A DNA stretch of 64,000 bases, taken from assembly GCF_021391535.1 (NCBI RefSeq), contig NZ_CP090066.1, forward strand, positions 1,997,501 through 2,061,500. Reading direction: 5' to 3'. The notes below the pieces were generated by a model. That model was given only the letters and a program-made list of their open reading frames with translations, was not told where the DNA came from and searched no databases. Shown piece by piece: positions 19,328 to 29,133 of the stretch. The DNA comes from Aurantimonas sp. HBX-1 (GTDB taxonomy: Bacteria > Pseudomonadota > Alphaproteobacteria > Rhizobiales > Rhizobiaceae). The translations under genes and the position numbers were made by a program. Position 1 is the stretch's first letter, and each line of letters begins with the position of its first letter.

Positions 19328-20236
19328 TCAGCCCTTCCCCGGCCCCTGCTCCGCTATTTTCTCGGCGAGCTTCTGCTTGCGGGTCTTGGGCTTAAGGGAC
19401 CGGATGAACCCATCGAGCCGGCCCTGCAGCCGGGTGAGCGAGATCAGCCGGTCCATCACGACGTTGGTGCCTTCCAGCCGCTCGGAAAGGACTTCCGCGG
19501 ACACCAGCGCGACATCGGAGGGGCTGACGCCGGGGATCCGTGCGGCGATCTGATCCCAATGGCCGTCGCTGGGCCCGCCGACCATGGTCAGCCGCCCGCT
19601 GCGGACGAGCAGCCGGTAGATGATCTGCTCGAAGGTCCATTCGTGGTCATGGAAAAGCCGCCACTGCCCGGTTCGCCGCGCGGTGAAACCGGCGAGGACG
19701 ATCGGCAGCTGCGGGCAGGCCTCCGTCAGCCAGAAGGCCAGCGCGAAGCCGCTGGTCGGCACGTGGGTCCGCGGATAGAAGTCGGCGAAGACCGGCGTGA
19801 GGTCGAGGAACCCGACGCGCGCCCCGCCGAATTCCCGGGGCTGGCTGAAGGTTTCCTGGTCGCCGGCGCGCAGGTTCCCGATGCCCTCGAATTGCGCGCC
19901 GCGCAGAAGCTTGAGGACCTCGTCGACTTCTCGCCGATAGACGATGTTGGCGCCCGCCTGGCTGCTGCGGGCGATCAGCAAGGAAGGCCGGTCGAAGGGT
20001 TCAGAGAGAACCTTGAAGACCTTGTTGAAGAACACGAAAAGCGTGCCCTCGCCGAATTGCGACGACAGCACGGCCATATCGACGGCGTCGCTGTTGGCGA
20101 CGAGAACCACCCGCTCGAAGCCGCCGAAATAGGGGGCCCATCCGTCGCGCGTGTCGGGCAGGTCCCCCGACCGGGACGGCGTCTTGGTCACGTCCGGCAC
20201 AGCAGCGATCCCGTCAGCCGGCGCGCTGCTCGACAT
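19328..20236 (-). CDS. putative sialyltransferase-like (GT42-like) glycosyltransferase C
   Basis: About 302 residues. VLVANSDAVD (44-53) followed by FVFFNK (67-72), then PTSGFALA (160-167), IVLAGF (179-184) and HDHEWTFE (196-203) match in order the nucleotide-binding turn, SxG motif and glycosyl-transfer region of GT42-like enzymes, but the protein is much diverged from its two neighbours. The C-terminus is a basic tail. The start is uncertain: ATG 20236 overlaps the upstream transferase gene by 23 bases, and GTGs at 20200 or 20191 would avoid most of the overlap. It is convergent with transferase A, with 12 bases between their stops. Confidence 0.55.
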   Translation of the reverse strand: MSSSAPADGIAAVPDVTKTPSRSGDLPDTRDGWAPYFGGFERVVLVANSDAVDMAVLSSQFGEGTLFVFFNKVFKVLSEPFDRPSLLIARSSQAGANIVYRREVDEVLKLLRGAQFEGIGNLRAGDQETFSQPREFGGARVGFLDLTPVFADFYPRTHVPTSGFALAFWLTEACPQLPIVLAGFTARRTGQWRLFHDHEWTFEQIIYRLLVRSGRLTMVGGPSDGHWDQIAARIPGVSPSDVALVSAEVLSERLEGTNVVMDRLISLTRLQGRLDGFIRSLKPKTRKQKLAEKIAEQGPGKG

Positions 20237-20906
20237 GCAGCACCCGCTCGCGCATGGCGAACCATTCCTCGGCATAGTCGTCGTTGCGATACTCGTCGAA
20301 ATACGGCCCGCCATCGGTGAAGTGGACGTTCTTGGCGTCCGGATTGTGATCGTACTCGTTGACCAGCCAGTTCCACACGGCCGGGATATCGCCGATCTGC
20401 TCGTCGCCCTCGAGCCATTTGAACTGGTGCAGCTGCAGGCCGGTCGCCGAGTTCACGTAGTCGGGGGTCAGCGCGCGGCACCTGGCATTGTTGAACAGCA
20501 TGACGCTCGACCAGTTCTTCTTCTCGTACTTGGTCTGCGGCTGCCCGAGGAACTTCGTCTCGACCTTCGGCGTATAGTCGTGCTTTACGACCTGCACGGC
20601 GAACTGCCCGTCGCGCAGCGCCCAGAGTTCGGCGATGTCGGCACGCATCAGCATGTCGCAGTCCATAAACAGGCTCCAGCCCGTGAACTCGCTCAGCGCC
20701 GGCACGAGGAAGCGCGAAAAGGAAAACTCGGTGGACTGCAGGGCATTGCGCTCGCGGGTGAAGATCCCCTCGAGGTTGGGCAGATACAGCGGCACGAACC
20801 GGACCGGCACCGACGACCGCTCGAGGATGCTCTGGCAGAGAACGTGATAGGCGACGACTTCCTTGGAGTCGAAACCTACGAAGACCTGGACTGGCGGGTG
20901 CTTCAC
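20214..20906 (-). CDS. GT8-like glycosyltransferase
   Basis: 230 residues starting at GTG 20906. The N-terminal VQVFVGFDSKEVVAYHV and the MDCDML segment (D82-x-D84, metal/nucleotide-sugar binding) are typical of GT-A enzymes related to family GT8; a later H residue in VHFTDGGPYF probably completes the metal site. No membrane segment. It precedes and overlaps the GT42-like gene C on the same strand, so the two are probably translated from one mRNA. The sugar donor is not predictable. Confidence 0.75.
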   Translation of the reverse strand: MKHPPVQVFVGFDSKEVVAYHVLCQSILERSSVPVRFVPLYLPNLEGIFTRERNALQSTEFSFSRFLVPALSEFTGWSLFMDCDMLMRADIAELWALRDGQFAVQVVKHDYTPKVETKFLGQPQTKYEKKNWSSVMLFNNARCRALTPDYVNSATGLQLHQFKWLEGDEQIGDIPAVWNWLVNEYDHNPDAKNVHFTDGGPYFDEYRNDDYAEEWFAMRERVLHVEQRAG

Positions 20907-21008
20907 GTGACGGCCTCGTTGATTGCTGAACCGGGGGCCTCATACACCGCCGCTGCGCAATATCCAATGTCGGACGGCGGCAGGGATGCCCCGCCGCCCC
21001 GTACCGCG

Positions 21009-21707
21009 CTACCCTGTTCCGGCGGGCGTCGCGCCGTCCGGGCGCCACAGGCGCAGACCGATGTCCGCCGCGAGTTCAGGTTCCGTCGTCGCGACCCTCG
21101 GGTCCTGCCGCAGGCGCTGCAGGGCATGGCGATCCTCGGGGATCTGCATCCGCGGCCGGGCGAGCGCGTCGTAGGAATGGCCGGCGCGCGCGAACGAAAA
21201 ACCCGCGAGCACGATCTCCGGAACGCCGAGGAACAGACCGTAGCAGAGCGCGGCGATGCCGGTGGACGGCTTGCCCAGCTCGCCGATACCGAGAATCTCC
21301 GGCCCGATCAGCGCCTGGTTGATCGCCTCCCGGTCGTCGGGAGACAGCGACACGAGCGCGCCGATCTTCGCCCGGCGCTGGCGCATCAGCTTCCAGCGTT
21401 GCCGCCAACGTGGGCGCGCATTGTACCAGAGCAAGGCCCTGGTCTCGAGATCGGGAAAGGCGGACCAGGACTCCACCGGGCGGCGGACCGTGAGATCGGC
21501 GGGACCCCAGCCCCGCTGCCTCGCCGCCAGGCCGGCGTTGTTGATGTCGACGCGGGCGTGGCCGGCAAGCAGTTCGTCCGGCATGGTGGGCTGCGGCGCG
21601 CCGCCGAGGATCACCCAGGGCCGGTCCAGCAGCCCGAGACGTCCCATCGCCTCGCGCTGCGCGGCGCGGATTTCGGCAAGTCGCGGCGACGGCGTTGCGT
21701 CCATCAT
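21009..21707 (-). CDS. putative sialyltransferase-like (GT42-like) glycosyltransferase B
   Basis: 232 residues with ILGGAPQP (33-40), KPSTG (146-150), IVLAGFSF (165-172) and HSYD (177-180), the same succession as transferase A, plus common blocks AARQxG, DLT and ATTEPEL near the C-terminus. The start overlaps the stop of the ELM1-family gene by four bases (ATGA), implying translational coupling. A 102-base gap separates it from the GT8-like gene. It is clearly a paralogue of 18602-19315 in inverted orientation; function by motif only. Confidence 0.6.
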   Translation of the reverse strand: MMDATPSPRLAEIRAAQREAMGRLGLLDRPWVILGGAPQPTMPDELLAGHARVDINNAGLAARQRGWGPADLTVRRPVESWSAFPDLETRALLWYNARPRWRQRWKLMRQRRAKIGALVSLSPDDREAINQALIGPEILGIGELGKPSTGIAALCYGLFLGVPEIVLAGFSFARAGHSYDALARPRMQIPEDRHALQRLRQDPRVATTEPELAADIGLRLWRPDGATPAGTG

Positions 21708-22654
21708 CGCCGCCGCGCCGCATGGTGCGCCCGGATGGCATCGGCGATCGCCAAAGACTGGTCGGCGAAGCCGTAGTCGTAGGCCTCGACCCGCCCTTCA
21801 AACGGCCTGGTCAGGCGCAGCGTGTCCTGCAGGTCGTGATGAAACCATTCGAACTTCTCGAACCGCTCGCCTTGGATCGCCGCGAGGTCGAGGCTGTAGA
21901 CCGGGCGGCCCGAGGTCAGCGCCTCGCAGTGCATCGTCACCGTGTCCTTGCCGATCAGGAAGCCGTCCGCCGCCGCGAGATAGTCGCGATAGGGGTTCTC
22001 GCCGGTCCGGTCCCAGACGTGGACGCGCGGGTCATCGATCCGCAGCAGCGCGTCGAGCAGTGCTGGCCGGCTGCGCCGCGATGTCGTCGCCAGCACGATG
22101 GCCCCCTCCGCGGCAAGCCGCCGGGCGGTGTCGACGATGCCGGCGATCGTCGGCCCGTCGTAGTCGTAGGCGCCATTCGGCCCGCCGAGGAGCATCGCGA
22201 CGATCCGGTCGTCGTTCCCGGCGGCGGTCCAGCGCGCCCGGGCGGCCGGGCGGCGCGCGTCGAGCCACTGCCGGGTGATGCGGTGCGGCACGCCGATCAT
22301 GCCGCGATACTCGGTGCCCTCCAGCCGTTCGCTCTTCCAGTCGTGGCGCGAGACGAAGGCAAGGTCGTAGATCCCGGCGGAGGGCGGCGCCGGCGGCTGC
22401 AGATGCACCGCGAGCGGCCGGCCATCGAAGCGCTCCTTGATCCGCGCCACGTGACGCTCGGCAAACCATCCGCAGGAGACGATGATATCGGGTTCGGCGG
22501 CGCTGACGCGCCTGTAGGGAGACAGGAGACCGCGCCGCCATTTCGCCAGACGCTCGATCTTGAGGACGACGGGATCGGCCGTCAGATGGCCGGCAACGCC
22601 GAGGCACTGGGTGAGAGTCCCCGCCTTTTCCTCGCTGACAGTCCAGACTCGCAC
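21704..22654 (-). CDS. ELM1/GtrOC1-family putative nucleoside-diphosphate-sugar protein
   Basis: 316 residues of the family named after plant mitochondrial fission protein ELM1 (DUF1022), which looks like a GT-B-type fold. Features are the N-terminal EEKAGTLTQCLGVAG, the central GGPNGAYDYD loop and a C-terminal donor-site-like region around KDTVTMHCEALTSGRPVY. It begins at GTG with an AGGAAA site. First gene of a four-gene minus-strand run of transferase-like genes. Bacterial roles of this family are not settled; cell-surface glycan assembly is suggested by the neighbours. Confidence 0.7.
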   Translation of the reverse strand: MRVWTVSEEKAGTLTQCLGVAGHLTADPVVLKIERLAKWRRGLLSPYRRVSAAEPDIIVSCGWFAERHVARIKERFDGRPLAVHLQPPAPPSAGIYDLAFVSRHDWKSERLEGTEYRGMIGVPHRITRQWLDARRPAARARWTAAGNDDRIVAMLLGGPNGAYDYDGPTIAGIVDTARRLAAEGAIVLATTSRRSRPALLDALLRIDDPRVHVWDRTGENPYRDYLAAADGFLIGKDTVTMHCEALTSGRPVYSLDLAAIQGERFEKFEWFHHDLQDTLRLTRPFEGRVEAYDYGFADQSLAIADAIRAHHAARRR

Positions 22655-22784
22655 GCGTTTTCCTCGCCGGTTTCCGCCGGTCTAGCGCAAATGCCGCGGG
22701 CGGCGCCAGCCACCGCCGGCTGACCCGACACACGATGCCGCGGCCTCGGCTGGATGGCCGAGTTCCGGCGCCGGCATTCCCTAA

Positions 22785-22811
22785 AAGCAAACGGGCCCGC
22801 GAGGGGCCCGT
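22785..22811 (-). terminator. rho-independent terminator of tuf
   Basis: Perfect 8-bp stem ACGGGCCC/GGGCCCGT (22791-22798 with 22804-22811) with a 5-base loop, followed on the minus strand by TTTGCTTTT. It lies 46 bases past the tuf stop and separates tuf from the sugar island. Confidence 0.8.
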
Positions 22812-22856
22812 TCACGACTGTCGATGCGCGGCAAGCCGCGCCTTATCTTGCCGTCG

Positions 22857-24032
<1,176 letters not shown>

Positions 24033-24195
24033 GCCTGCTCCCAGTCCGGAGGTCTGAAGTTCCGGCGCGACATAGCGAGTGCGACCGGAGATGACAAGCG
24101 TGCTGCGCCGCACGCGCGGATCGAGGCCGCGGCGGAACCGCACGGCGGAGGGCGCAAGCGGTCTCAAAAATGGGCATCTAGGAAAGGAAGCGGCC

Positions 24196-24269
24196 TGGAG
24201 CGGGTAGCGGGAATCGAACCCGCATATTCAGCTTGGAAGGCTGCTGCTCTACCATTGAGCTATACCCGC
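24196..24269 (-). tRNA. tRNA-Gly (TCC anticodon)
   Basis: 74-base cloverleaf on the minus strand: acceptor GCGGGTA/TACCCGC, D-arm AGCTCAATGG, anticodon TCC in CTTCCAA, T-arm GGTTCGATTCC and encoded CCA. It lies between tRNA-Tyr and tuf, as in most proteobacterial tufB clusters. Confidence 0.97.
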
Positions 24270-24291
24270 GCCTGCACTGCTAAGACGGCGA

Positions 24292-24376
24292 TGGTGGAGG
24301 GGGCTGGATTCGAACCAGCGTACGCTAAGCGAACGGATTTACAGTCCGTCTCCTTTAACCACTCGGACACCCCTCC
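24292..24376 (-). tRNA. tRNA-Tyr (GTA anticodon)
   Basis: 85-base class II tRNA on the minus strand: acceptor GGAGGGG/CCCCTCC, anticodon GTA in CTGTAAA, a long variable arm, T-arm GGTTCGAATCC and encoded CCA. It lies 22 bases upstream of tRNA-Gly. Confidence 0.97.
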
Positions 24377-24537
24377 GGCACCGCATCGACCGGTCTGAAC
24401 ACGGTCTTTGCCGGACACGTCGAGTCAACCAGCAACCCGACGCGCATCCGAGCGGCCTTATGAAAGTCCCGAACCGATCTGTCAACGCCGCATGGTCCGC
24501 CCTTTCGCCCAGACCCCGGCTCCGGTAAGCAGCAGGC

Positions 24538-25383
24538 ATGAGCGACGACACCGCACGCCCCAAAGATACCCATTACGCCAAACTCCGCCGTGCCCACCGC
24601 GACCGCAAGCGCGCCGATGGCGGACTGCCGCCGGCGGTGGCGCCCCGCCAGGCACGGCCCGGCAAGCCCGCCCCGGCCGGCAGGATCCGGCTCTACGGGC
24701 TGCACAGCGTGGCAGCGGCGATCGCCAATCCGAAGCGCCGGCTGCACCGGCTGCTGGCGACGCGGAACGCCCTCGCCCGGCTCGAACTCGATCCGGAACA
24801 CATCCGCTGCCCGGTCGAGATCGTCGAGCCGAAGCTGCTGGACACCGAGCTCGGCAGCGAGGCGGTGCACCAGGGGGTGATGCTGGAGGCCGACCCGCTG
24901 ATTCCCGGCCGGCTCGCGGACATGACGGGCGCGAGCCTGGTGCTCGTCCTCGACCAGGTGACCGATCCGCACAATGTCGGCGCGGTGTTCCGCTCGGCGG
25001 CGGCCTTCGCGGCGGATGCGCTGATCACCACGGCGCGGCATTCGCCGCAGGAAAGCGGCGTGCTGGCCAAGTCGGCTTCGGGGGCGCTGGAGCACGTGCC
25101 GCATCTGGAAGTGGTCAATCTCGCCGAGGCGCTGTCGGAGCTCTCGGCGCAGGGCTTCCAGACGATCGGGCTCGATTCGGAGGGTGACGAACCCTACGAG
25201 GCGGCGCTCGCCGGCGAACGCATCGCCATCGTGCTGGGTGCGGAGGGCAAGGGCCTGCGGCAGAAGACCCGCACCACCGTCGATCGCCTCGCCCGCCTCG
25301 ACATGCCCGGCACGATCAAGTCGCTGAACGTCTCCAACGCCGCCGCCATCGCGCTGTACGCGGCACGGCGGCATCTCGGCTGA
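24538..25383 (+). CDS. rlmB: 23S rRNA (guanosine-2'-O-)-methyltransferase RlmB
   Basis: 281-residue SpoU/TrmH-class SPOUT methyltransferase that modifies G2251 in the peptidyl-transferase P loop. A basic N-terminal extension (1-45) precedes the substrate-binding domain (about 50-115). The catalytic domain carries motif 1 DPHNVGAVFRSA, motif 2 IVLGAEGKGLR and motif 3 LNVSNAAAIALY, which form the knotted SAM site. It is divergent from the tRNA-Tyr/Gly/tuf unit. The start ATG at 24538 is the only one giving the full N-terminus. Confidence 0.93.
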   Translation: MSDDTARPKDTHYAKLRRAHRDRKRADGGLPPAVAPRQARPGKPAPAGRIRLYGLHSVAAAIANPKRRLHRLLATRNALARLELDPEHIRCPVEIVEPKLLDTELGSEAVHQGVMLEADPLIPGRLADMTGASLVLVLDQVTDPHNVGAVFRSAAAFAADALITTARHSPQESGVLAKSASGALEHVPHLEVVNLAEALSELSAQGFQTIGLDSEGDEPYEAALAGERIAIVLGAEGKGLRQKTRTTVDRLARLDMPGTIKSLNVSNAAAIALYAARRHLG

Positions 25384-25432
25384 ATTCGCTGCCGGCGCCC
25401 CGGATGATCCGGCGCCACCGGACGCGAGGGGA

Positions 25433-25507
25433 TGGTGCCGGATGAGGGGATTGAACCCCCGACCTTCGGTTTACAAAACCGCTGCTCTACCGCTGAGCTA
25501 ATCCGGC
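25433..25507 (-). tRNA. tRNA-Thr (TGT anticodon)
   Basis: 75-base cloverleaf on the minus strand: acceptor GCCGGAT/ATCCGGC, D-arm AGCTCAGCGG, anticodon TGT in TTTGTAA, T-arm GGTTCAATCCC and encoded CCA. Confidence 0.96.
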
Positions 25508-25705
25508 GCGAGGGGCGGATTAGCATGAAAGCGCGGGCGATGCAGCGGCCTTTTTCGCGGTCCCCGACCGTTTCTCCGCTCCAGTGCAGCGGGGCTTCGG
25601 CTGGCCAGACCTGCCGCCCGCTTGGCGTTCGCCGCCATCCGCGCTAGCTGAGCAGGTCCATGATGCGGCCCCGGCCCGCGTCGTCACCCCCGGCCAGGCG
25701 GCGTC

Positions 25706-26479
25706 ATGTCAAGTGAACTCCAGTCGATCAGTTTTCTGGCCAGCGGCACGCCGGCGGCCGACGAGGCGGCGCGGCGGCTGAGCGTGCTCTACGGCAACGA
25801 CCGGCCGGACAATGCCGACGTGATCGTGGCGCTGGGTGGCGACGGCTTCATGCTCAACACGCTGCATCGCTTCATGGGAACCGGCGTGCCGATCTACGGC
25901 ATGAACAAGGGCACGATCGGCTTCCTGATGAACGAGTACCGCGAGGACGGGCTGCGCGAACGCCTCGCGGCGGCGACCCGCAACATCATCCATCCCCTCA
26001 CCATGACCGCCGTCGACGCCGAGGGGACCATCCACAACGCCCTGGCGATCAACGAGGTGGCGCTGTTCCGCCAGTCCTACCAGGCGGCCCGGCTGCAGAT
26101 CGCCATCGACGGGCGGGTACGGCTGGAGGAGCTGGTCTGCGACGGCGTCATGGTGGCGACGCCGATCGGCTCCACCGCCTACAACCTCTCGGCGCAGGGG
26201 CCGATCATCCCGGTGGAGGCGCCGCTGCTCGCCCTGACGCCGGTGAGCCCGTTCCGGCCGCGTCGCTGGCGCGGCGCCCTGCTGCCCAACCACCAGACGG
26301 TGGAGATCGTGGTTCTGGAGCCGGAGAAGCGCCCGGTCAACGCCGTCGCCGACGCCACGGAGGTCAAGTCGGTTCGCAAGATCACGATCAGCGAGTCGGT
26401 CACCGATACCGGAGTGATCCTGTTCGACGTCGAGCATTCCTGGGACGAGAGAATCCTCGCGGAACAGTTCCGCTACTGA
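25706..26479 (+). CDS. nadK: NAD kinase
   Basis: ATP-dependent NAD+ kinase making NADP+, 257 residues. The family GGDG motif is at 44-47 and the substrate-site GSTAYNLSAQGPI segment lies near the middle; NEYREDGLRERL after the first domain is the usual alphaproteobacterial version. A single complete reading frame preceded by AGGCGG. It stands alone between tRNA-Thr and a convergent DUF2336 gene, with ten bases between their stops. Confidence 0.95.
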   Translation: MSSELQSISFLASGTPAADEAARRLSVLYGNDRPDNADVIVALGGDGFMLNTLHRFMGTGVPIYGMNKGTIGFLMNEYREDGLRERLAAATRNIIHPLTMTAVDAEGTIHNALAINEVALFRQSYQAARLQIAIDGRVRLEELVCDGVMVATPIGSTAYNLSAQGPIIPVEAPLLALTPVSPFRPRRWRGALLPNHQTVEIVVLEPEKRPVNAVADATEVKSVRKITISESVTDTGVILFDVEHSWDERILAEQFRY

Positions 26480-26489
26480 CGCGGCGCCG

Positions 26490-27629
26490 TCAGGCCGCCA
26501 GACGGCGCGCCCGCTCGCGGGCCGCGTCGAGCGCTGCCTCGTTCGCCAGCCGGTGCAGGAAGCGCGCCGCCTCGTCGGTATCCGCCGGGCCTTCTCTGGA
26601 ACCCGGATCGGCGACGACGCGCCGGATGATCATCTGCGGCACCTCTTCCGGGCGCGCCGGGCGCTTGCCGGCGGCAACCTCGCGCCAGACGGACACCGCG
26701 GCCCAGAACAGCGGTCCCATCGACACCGGCAACCCGGCGTCGACGATCAGGGCGGTGACGGCCTTCTGGCGCCCGCCGGCCAGGATCGCCATCACCCGCC
26801 GCTCCGCAGTCTGCGACAGGCACGCCAAAGCGGCCGCGAGAAGGTCGATATCTCCGGTCGACACGACGCGCAGCAGGAAGGCCGTGGTCAACTGGCCGCT
26901 GCGCCGCAGATGCTCCACCAGGGTCGGGATCTCCCCCGCGGGCGCGACTTCCGCCAGCTTCGCCGTGGCTCTTTCGCAGGCTGCAAGGGTTACGTCCTCG
27001 GCGCGCGCCGCGCCGACGAGCGAGCGCAGAAGCGGCAGGGCCGCGAGTGCCTGCCCTGCGGCGAGGATCATCTGCTGGCGTACCGTCGCCGGAAGGTCGT
27101 CGCGGGCCAGCAGGGCGCCGCGTATGTCGGCATCCTGCCCGTGGCGCTCTGCCAGGCGCTGGTAGCTGACGGCGGCGATCGCCGCGCCGTCGTTCTCGAG
27201 GAGGGCAACGCACACGGCGGGATCGGCGATTTCCGCGATCGCCGCGGATACCCGCACCGACAGGACGCGGCGGGCGACGATGGCGCGTCTCACCGCCTCC
27301 GACCCGACGGCGGCAAGCGTCACGAGGTCCTCGTCGTCCAGGGCGGGCGATCCCCGCACGACCGGACAGGCGATGGCGTCGCTGTCGTCGCAGAGGGCGC
27401 GCAGGATCACCGCCGGCACCCCGGGAGCGGTGGCGAGGCCTTCCGCCAGCGCCTGGCGCACCTTGGGCGACGGGTCGTCTAGCATCAGGGTCAGCGTCGC
27501 CTCGGCTTCGCTGCGCTCCGCCGCCCCGAACCGTCCCTCGATGTAGGCCTGCGCCACGCTCCGCGCCGCATCCGCGCGGCCGGCGCTGTTGGCCGTGTGG
27601 CGCCAGTGAACGAACCGCTGGACGATCAT
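26490..27629 (-). CDS. DUF2336 domain protein (HEAT-like repeats)
   Basis: 379 residues of Ala/Leu-rich alpha-helical pairs, such as DDPSPKVRQALAEGL and GSEAVRRAIVARRVL, which are HEAT-like repeats as in DUF2336 proteins of alphaproteobacteria. No signal peptide or transmembrane helix. The start ATG at 27629 (MIVQRFVHW) with AGAAGG upstream is preferred to a frame extending to 27722. The role of the family is unknown; helical repeats suggest a protein-binding scaffold. Confidence 0.75.
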   Translation of the reverse strand: MIVQRFVHWRHTANSAGRADAARSVAQAYIEGRFGAAERSEAEATLTLMLDDPSPKVRQALAEGLATAPGVPAVILRALCDDSDAIACPVVRGSPALDDEDLVTLAAVGSEAVRRAIVARRVLSVRVSAAIAEIADPAVCVALLENDGAAIAAVSYQRLAERHGQDADIRGALLARDDLPATVRQQMILAAGQALAALPLLRSLVGAARAEDVTLAACERATAKLAEVAPAGEIPTLVEHLRRSGQLTTAFLLRVVSTGDIDLLAAALACLSQTAERRVMAILAGGRQKAVTALIVDAGLPVSMGPLFWAAVSVWREVAAGKRPARPEEVPQMIIRRVVADPGSREGPADTDEAARFLHRLANEAALDAARERARRLAA

Positions 27630-27737
27630 GAACACAAAACCTTCTGCGACGACTTCGGAACTCCTGTCCGATTGTTGCCGGCAAAGGTTTAGGTTTCGTT
27701 CACCATGACGAGCGGCGGACAATGACGCCGCGTCGCA

Positions 27738-28361
27738 TCAGACGTCGCTGGCGTCGGGCGTGCGGGGCCGCCTCATCTGGAAGACCTCCGCGGTGACCGC
27801 ATAGTCGAGATAGCCGAGCCGAGACAGCGGCCGGGCCAGCGCCGTGTCGATCATGCCGTCCTTCAGGATCGCCTCGTCGACATGGACGGCCACGACCTCG
27901 CCGATCACCATGAAGTAATGCGACGGCGCGCCGTCGATGCCCTTGGGGTGAAAGCTCTCCGTAACCCGGCATTCGAGCGCCGCCGGGCTCTCCGCGACGC
28001 GCGGAGCGGCGACCAGGCGGCAAGGGGCCTCGGTGAGCCCGGCGATACCAAATTCGCTGACGCCGCGAGGCGCGTCCGCGGACGTCCGGTTGAGCTGCCG
28101 CGCCAGACTCTCGGTGGCGAGGTTGGCCACGAACTCGCCGGTCTCGACCGCGATGCTGGCGGAATCCTTCATGCCGGCCGAGGAGAACATCACCAGCTTG
28201 GGCGAGTCGCTGACCGCGTTGAAGAAGCTGTAGGGCGCCAGATTGACCGAGCCGTCGCGGGCGCGCGTCGAGATCCAGCCGATCGGCCGCGGCGACACGA
28301 TCGCCTTGAACGGATCGTGCGGCAGTCCGTGCTCGTTGCGGTCGGTGGTATAGAAGATCAC
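27738..28361 (-). CDS. flavin reductase-like FMN-binding split-barrel protein
   Basis: 207 residues. The N-terminal PFKAIVSPRPIGWISTRARDG and the following NLAPYSFFNAVSDSPKLVMF are the signature of the flavin-reductase-like domain (FMN-binding split barrel). It starts at a GTG that overlaps the stop of the nitroreductase gene (GTGA, 28358-28361), so the two flavoproteins are translated together. Substrate not known; it may bind FMN tightly rather than act as an NAD(P)H:FMN reductase. Confidence 0.85.
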   Translation of the reverse strand: MIFYTTDRNEHGLPHDPFKAIVSPRPIGWISTRARDGSVNLAPYSFFNAVSDSPKLVMFSSAGMKDSASIAVETGEFVANLATESLARQLNRTSADAPRGVSEFGIAGLTEAPCRLVAAPRVAESPAALECRVTESFHPKGIDGAPSHYFMVIGEVVAVHVDEAILKDGMIDTALARPLSRLGYLDYAVTAEVFQMRRPRTPDASDV

Positions 28362-28945
28362 CGGCCCGCCTCCGGCGCCACGGCCTCGGTGACGATCTCG
28401 GCCAAAGCCGGCCGCGGACGCTCGACCGGCGGCTCCTGCGGCGTGCCGACGTGGATGAAGCCGATCACCTTCTCCGAGGGCGCGACGCCGAGAAGTGCCT
28501 TCGCCTCATCGTCATAGGCCATCCATTCGGTGACCCAGTTCGCGGCATATCCCATGGCATGGACGGCATTGACGATGTTCATCGCCGCCGCCCCGCCCGA
28601 CAGGACCTGTTCCCACTCCCGGATCTTCACATGCTCCCCGGCCGTCGAGATCACCCCGATCACCAGCGGCGCCCGGGTGAAGCGCGTCGTCTCGACGCGC
28701 CGGCGGCCTTCCGACAAGGGTGCCCCGTCGCGTGCCTCGATCAGCCCCGCCAGGGCTTCGCCGATCGCCGCAGCCGGCGCGCCCCGGTAGACGATGAAGC
28801 GCCAGGGGACGAGCTTGCCGTGGTCGGGCACCCGCGCGCCGATCGTCAGGATCGTCTCGAGCTCTGCCTCGGAGGGCGCCGGCAGGCCGAGCATCGGGAT
28901 CGGGATGGAGCGGCGGGTGGAGAGCAGCGTGATTGCATCGGCCAA
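28358..28945 (-). CDS. nitroreductase family protein
   Basis: 195-residue FMN-dependent NAD(P)H oxidoreductase of the YdjA-like nitroreductase group. The N-terminal STRRSIP loop binds FMN phosphate, ARVPDHGKLVPWRFIV is the group signature, and GAAAMNIVNAVHAMGYAANW forms the dimer/FMN core. It is operonic and overlapping with the split-barrel flavoprotein. The physiological substrate is unknown. Confidence 0.88.
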   Translation of the reverse strand: MADAITLLSTRRSIPIPMLGLPAPSEAELETILTIGARVPDHGKLVPWRFIVYRGAPAAAIGEALAGLIEARDGAPLSEGRRRVETTRFTRAPLVIGVISTAGEHVKIREWEQVLSGGAAAMNIVNAVHAMGYAANWVTEWMAYDDEAKALLGVAPSEKVIGFIHVGTPQEPPVERPRPALAEIVTEAVAPEAGR

Positions 28946-29133
28946 GGCGGCATCCTTCGGTATGGTGGGCTGCTCCTGCTATCCCTTCGCCGACCGCATT
29001 TCAAACCTGCGCCCGTTTCCCGACGGCTCCCCGCCCGGCGCGGAACGTCGCCCGTGCCTTGAAATCGTCCCGCATCTGCGTGCATGAAGCATTCAGGGGA
29101 CAGAGAGCCGACAGGCTGGAGGGAAGCGCGACG

